Below are positions 6,337 through 8,835 of a DNA stretch of 8,835 nt, in pieces (positions within the stretch are counted from its first letter, which is position 1; each line of letters begins with the position of its first letter). The position numbers were made by a program, and so were the translations under genes. The DNA comes from JAWLFY01 sp964462125. GTDB taxonomy: Bacteria; Planctomycetota; Planctomycetia; Pirellulales; Pirellulaceae. The DNA lies in NCBI GenBank assembly GCA_964462125.1, contig CAYWXT010000236.1, forward strand, positions 1 through 8,835, read 5' to 3'. Under the pieces are notes generated by a model that did no database searches, was not told the origin of the DNA, and was given only the letters and a program-made list of their open reading frames with translations.

Positions 6337-7599
6337 TCAGCCGTCGGGCAAACATCGCACCAGCGTCATCAAGGCGAACGCCGTGCCGTAGGGCTCGTGG
6401 TAATTGTAGAGTGGATAATCCCACCATGAGCCATTCTGCTCCTGCAAGGGAACGATCAGCTCCGCCAAGAGCGATTGATACGGTTCCTGCGTCTCCGGCG
6501 GCAGTTGCTCCAGTGACAACGCGGCGTAGTAGTGGCCGTAGTAATAGAAGTAACCGGCGACCTGGAACCAGGCCTCATGCGGGATCGGTCGCTTCCGCCC
6601 GATGTCGAGCCAGCCGTTGCGCCGATAGAGCCGCACGAGCCAGTGCTTGATCACGTTGTCGGTGATCGCCTCATCGCCCCACAATCGCAAAGCCAGGTTG
6701 CAGCATTGGCTGCGTCCCAGACTCCCGCCGGGACGGTTGATTCCCCGCATTGGCCGGTATTTGAGATATTCGCCGTAAAGATAACTGAAGTCGGGCTTCT
6801 GCTGCCGGCCGATCGCCGCGACGGCGCGGCGGATGATCCGCTCGGAGGGCTCGATTCCAATCTCGTCGGCTTCATACAAGGCGACCAAAACCGTACCGGC
6901 GACAAAACTGATCGAACTCGACGTCGGCTGGTTGGCCTGGTAGCGAAAGTCGTAGTAGCCCCAGCCTCCATCGACCGATTCGTACCGCTGCAGCATTTCC
7001 ATCTGGTCGCGAACCAGCCCTTCGATCTCGCCCTGACGCTCCTCGTTGTCCGCGTGCCGGCGATGCAGCCGCACCAGCGCCTGGATCGAATAGCCGTGCC
7101 CCCAGACGTTGTAAATCGCATCGCCGCTTGCGCGGCGGAGTTTGGGGAGGTGCTCGAACAGCCACGCCTCCGCCTCGGTCAGCGACGCATCGATCTCCTC
7201 TCCCCGGTCCCCGTCCAGCTCGGAGCCCAATGCCTCCTGCATCTCGACCAAGGCAGCGACGCAGAGCGAGGTGGTCGCGGCGCGAAACGCGTGATGAGCT
7301 CCTGGCACCGGGGCGTAGATATTGAGTCCCTTTGTCCGCGTGGCCGAACCCCATGAACCGTTGGGGTTTTGCGACTCCAGCAGGAACGTAATCCCATTGC
7401 GAATCGAGCTGAGGACCACGTCGCGATCGACCGGGTCGACCTCCGGCATCTCCGGCGGCTGCTCAAAGTCCATCGACTCGGCCAGGTCACTCGGCTGGGA
7501 CGGCGCCTCCGATTCCCCCTCCGACTGTGCCCCCGCCCCACGGCAGCACAGTAGAGCCAAGGCGAGCGTCGCGAGGAGGGTGGCTGGTGAATGTCGCAT
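6337..7599 (-). CDS. Secreted prenyltransferase/squalene-oxidase-repeat (alpha-alpha toroid) protein
   Basis: 420 residues. The N-terminus MRHSPATLLATLALALL followed by CCRGAGAQ is a signal peptide, cut after AGA (residue 24), or possibly a lipoprotein signal at C18/C19. An acidic Pro/Glu/Ser linker runs to about residue 60. Three QW-like repeats of the terpenoid-cyclase/prenyltransferase toroid fold follow: SQNPNGSWG (76-84), SVDGGWGYYDF (208-218) and QEQNGSWWDYP (386-396), the last followed by YGTAFALMTLV. The catalytic DxDD motif of squalene-hopene cyclase is absent, so a cyclase activity is not supported. Such secreted toroid proteins are frequent in planctomycetes and their role is unknown. 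I chose the ATG at 7599 because it gives the signal peptide; the frame runs open to 7716 only through the repeat element. It lies 94 bases before the phosphoesterase start and could share its transcript. Confidence 0.8.
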   Translation of the reverse strand: MRHSPATLLATLALALLCCRGAGAQSEGESEAPSQPSDLAESMDFEQPPEMPEVDPVDRDVVLSSIRNGITFLLESQNPNGSWGSATRTKGLNIYAPVPGAHHAFRAATTSLCVAALVEMQEALGSELDGDRGEEIDASLTEAEAWLFEHLPKLRRASGDAIYNVWGHGYSIQALVRLHRRHADNEERQGEIEGLVRDQMEMLQRYESVDGGWGYYDFRYQANQPTSSSISFVAGTVLVALYEADEIGIEPSERIIRRAVAAIGRQQKPDFSYLYGEYLKYRPMRGINRPGGSLGRSQCCNLALRLWGDEAITDNVIKHWLVRLYRRNGWLDIGRKRPIPHEAWFQVAGYFYYYGHYYAALSLEQLPPETQEPYQSLLAELIVPLQEQNGSWWDYPLYNYHEPYGTAFALMTLVRCLPDG

Positions 7600-7637
7600 C
7601 GTCTGTGAAATCCCGGAGCGGAGCGTGTTAGGATCGT

Positions 7638-7743
7638 GCGGGAAAAAGTGTCCGTTACCTTTTGCGAGGGACTCGCCCTCCGGGTGCTTTGCACAAAAGG
7701 TCCGGGTGCTTTGCACAAAAGGTATCGGACACTTTTTTCCCGC
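7638..7743. repeat. REP/MITE-like element: 26-base inverted repeats around a tandem 22-base repeat
   Basis: The left arm (7638-7663) and right arm (7717-7743) are inverted copies that differ by one mismatch and one extra T; the outer ends read GCGGGAAAAA and TTTTTTCCCGC. Between them is a perfect tandem duplication of a 22-base unit (7679-7700 and 7701-7722) beginning TCCGGGTGCTTTGCACAA, each copy with a GTGC-TTT-GCAC hairpin. A smaller GAGGG/CCCTC stem lies at 7666-7680. The second tandem copy overlaps the right arm. It sits between the toroid gene start and the HlyD-like gene stop, where it could end transcription of the latter. No transposase is present, so it would be non-autonomous. The rest of 7600-7873 shows no other structure I can name. 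Confidence 0.65.
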
Positions 7744-7873
7744 TCATTGCTTACGTATCTGAACAACCAACCATCGCAGACATCGCAGAGACTTCGGAAG
7801 CTTTCCTCTCCGAACTCTCTGCGAGTCCGGCTACCTGGCGCATCCGCGTCGATGGCGGTGCGATGTCAAACGG

Positions 7874-8835
7874 TCAGCTCTCATCGGACGCATCGTCGTC
7901 GTCTTCGTCGTCTTCGTCCTTCTCGTCCTCGTACTCGTCCTTGTCCTTGTCCTTGTCTTCGTCCTTCCCGTCCTCCTCCTCGCTCGTCTCTCCTTCAAAC
8001 TCAACCTGGCAACCCATGGTTGGCACGATCTCCTTGGCTGCGTTACCGAGTTTGACGGTCAAGACGCAGTCGTACTTGGCTTTGGCGAAGGGAGCCTCGG
8101 AGACCGATTTGACAGTGGCATCGAACGTTTGATCGGGGAATGCGTTCGGAGTCACCTGCGCCTTGGCACCGGCCTGAACGTACCGCCGTTGTTTTTCTGG
8201 AACGGTGAGTCGAACTTGCAGCGGATTGCGGGGAACGACCGTCGCCAAGACCTGATCGCCGGTGACTGACTTTCCCGCTTCGAGCGTCGACGGCTTGTCG
8301 CCGATGGCCCCGCGTGTCAGGGCTCCGTGGAACACGAACCCTGAGGTGGGCGCCGCGATCACCAGCCGTTTCCGTTCGTCACGCAGTTCCTGCAGTTTCT
8401 CTTCTTGATCCGCGAATTCCTTGCGTTGTTTGTCGAGTTCCTGTTCGCGACGCTTGCGTGCGAAGTCGAGTTCGCGGCGGGTGGTTTCGTAGCTCAGTTC
8501 AGCTCGCTCGAGACTTTCTTCGTGGTCCTCCTCCTCCCTGGGGACCTTCTGTTCGACCGTTTGGGTCGTTCGGATCTCGGCGCCTTCGAGCCGAAACTCG
8601 GCGCTTTCGACCGCTTGCCGTGCGCGTTTGAGCACGATCTCTTCGGACTCCTCGGTCAGGTCATCCTCGCGGTACATCTGTTCGAGCTGCTCGAGCTCCT
8701 CCTTCGCGTTCTCTAGGGAGAACTGGGCATTTTTGAGGCTGAACTCGGCTGATTTGACTTGGTGGTCCCGGTCGACTTGGACGAAGGTGTCATAGTCTTG
8801 CTGGGCCCGCTTGCGAGTTCGCTCCGCCGACTCCC
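7874..8835 (-). CDS. HlyD-type membrane fusion (periplasmic adaptor) protein, 5' end missing
   Basis: 319 complete residues are visible and the reading frame is open through the right edge, so the N-terminus lies outside the window; the ATG at 8677 is internal. Visible residues 1-156 are a highly charged coiled-coil hairpin containing YREDDLTEESEE. A barrel-sandwich (lipoyl-like) half follows, with VIAAPTSGFVFHG (158-170), then a beta-barrel region with NPLQVRLTVPEK and PDQTFDATVKSVS, to about 280. This order is that of adaptors linking an inner-membrane exporter to an outer-membrane partner, with transport substrate unknown. The last 37 residues are an Asp/Glu/Lys tail with 25 acidic residues, which is unusual for the family. 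The stop is 274 bases before the next gene, separated by a repeat element, so it is probably a different transcription unit. Confidence 0.85.
   Translation of the reverse strand, partial: ESAERTRKRAQQDYDTFVQVDRDHQVKSAEFSLKNAQFSLENAKEELEQLEQMYREDDLTEESEEIVLKRARQAVESAEFRLEGAEIRTTQTVEQKVPREEEDHEESLERAELSYETTRRELDFARKRREQELDKQRKEFADQEEKLQELRDERKRLVIAAPTSGFVFHGALTRGAIGDKPSTLEAGKSVTGDQVLATVVPRNPLQVRLTVPEKQRRYVQAGAKAQVTPNAFPDQTFDATVKSVSEAPFAKAKYDCVLTVKLGNAAKEIVPTMGCQVEFEGETSEEEDGKDEDKDKDKDEYEDEKDEDDEDDDDASDES
7877..7987. repeat. Low-complexity acidic-tail coding repeat
   Basis: On the plus strand this is a run of TCGTC, TTCGTC and CCTTGTC units, including about three consecutive CTTGTC-type hexamers near 7938-7957. 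On the coding strand these give Asp, Glu and Lys codons (KDKDKD, DEDDEDDDD). The simple-sequence character makes it prone to length change by replication slippage without loss of frame when the change is a multiple of three. It is part of the HlyD-like gene's 3' end. Confidence 0.6.

Noticed and set aside
6311..6339. Possible promoter before the phosphoesterase (TAGAAT as -10)
   Set aside because: No acceptable -35 hexamer at 16-18 bases, so a single six-base match is too weak to annotate.
7600..7716. Extension of the toroid protein to an ATG at 7716
   Set aside because: The extra residues are translated from the repeat element and would bury the signal peptide inside the protein.

Overview
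The window reads as a high-GC bacterial chromosome segment. It is most likely from a planctomycete (PVC group), inferred from three things: a membrane-anchored Hint protein of the kind common there, a secreted prenyltransferase/squalene-oxidase-repeat protein, and abundant short hairpin repeats. No rRNA, tRNA or marker gene is present, so this assignment is an inference. All six credible genes lie on the minus strand, so transcription runs from high to low coordinates.

Layout from right to left: a 5'-truncated HlyD-type membrane fusion protein with a very acidic tail (7874-8835); a 274-base intergenic region holding a roughly 106-base REP/MITE-like element built of inverted and tandem repeats (7638-7743); a secreted 420-residue alpha-alpha toroid protein (6337-7599); a gap of 94 bases with an 11-base direct repeat; then a tight four-gene run. 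The run is an SbcD/Mre11-like metallophosphoesterase (5112-6242), an SbcC/Rad50/YhaN-like ATPase without a zinc hook (2404-5115), a membrane-anchored Hint protein with a C-terminal HNH/Endo VII-type (SHH) nuclease toxin domain (863-2407), and a small probable immunity protein with a ribosomal L7/L12 C-terminal-domain-like N-terminal half (472-852). The two upstream junctions are 4-base ATGA overlaps and the toxin-immunity gap is 10 bases. The remaining 471 bases are non-coding and full of hairpins, with a pair of 34-base repeats in CRISPR-like geometry.

The most interesting feature is the coupling of a DNA end-processing nuclease pair to a toxin-immunity module in one apparent transcript. Base composition drops sharply in the toxin C-terminal domain and the immunity gene (40% G+C in one sampled 60-base line against 70% in the Hint region). 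This suggests the toxin-immunity cassette is exchangeable and was grafted onto a native Hint carrier. Whether the four genes work together, for example in defence or DNA-damage-linked toxicity, cannot be decided from this sequence alone.
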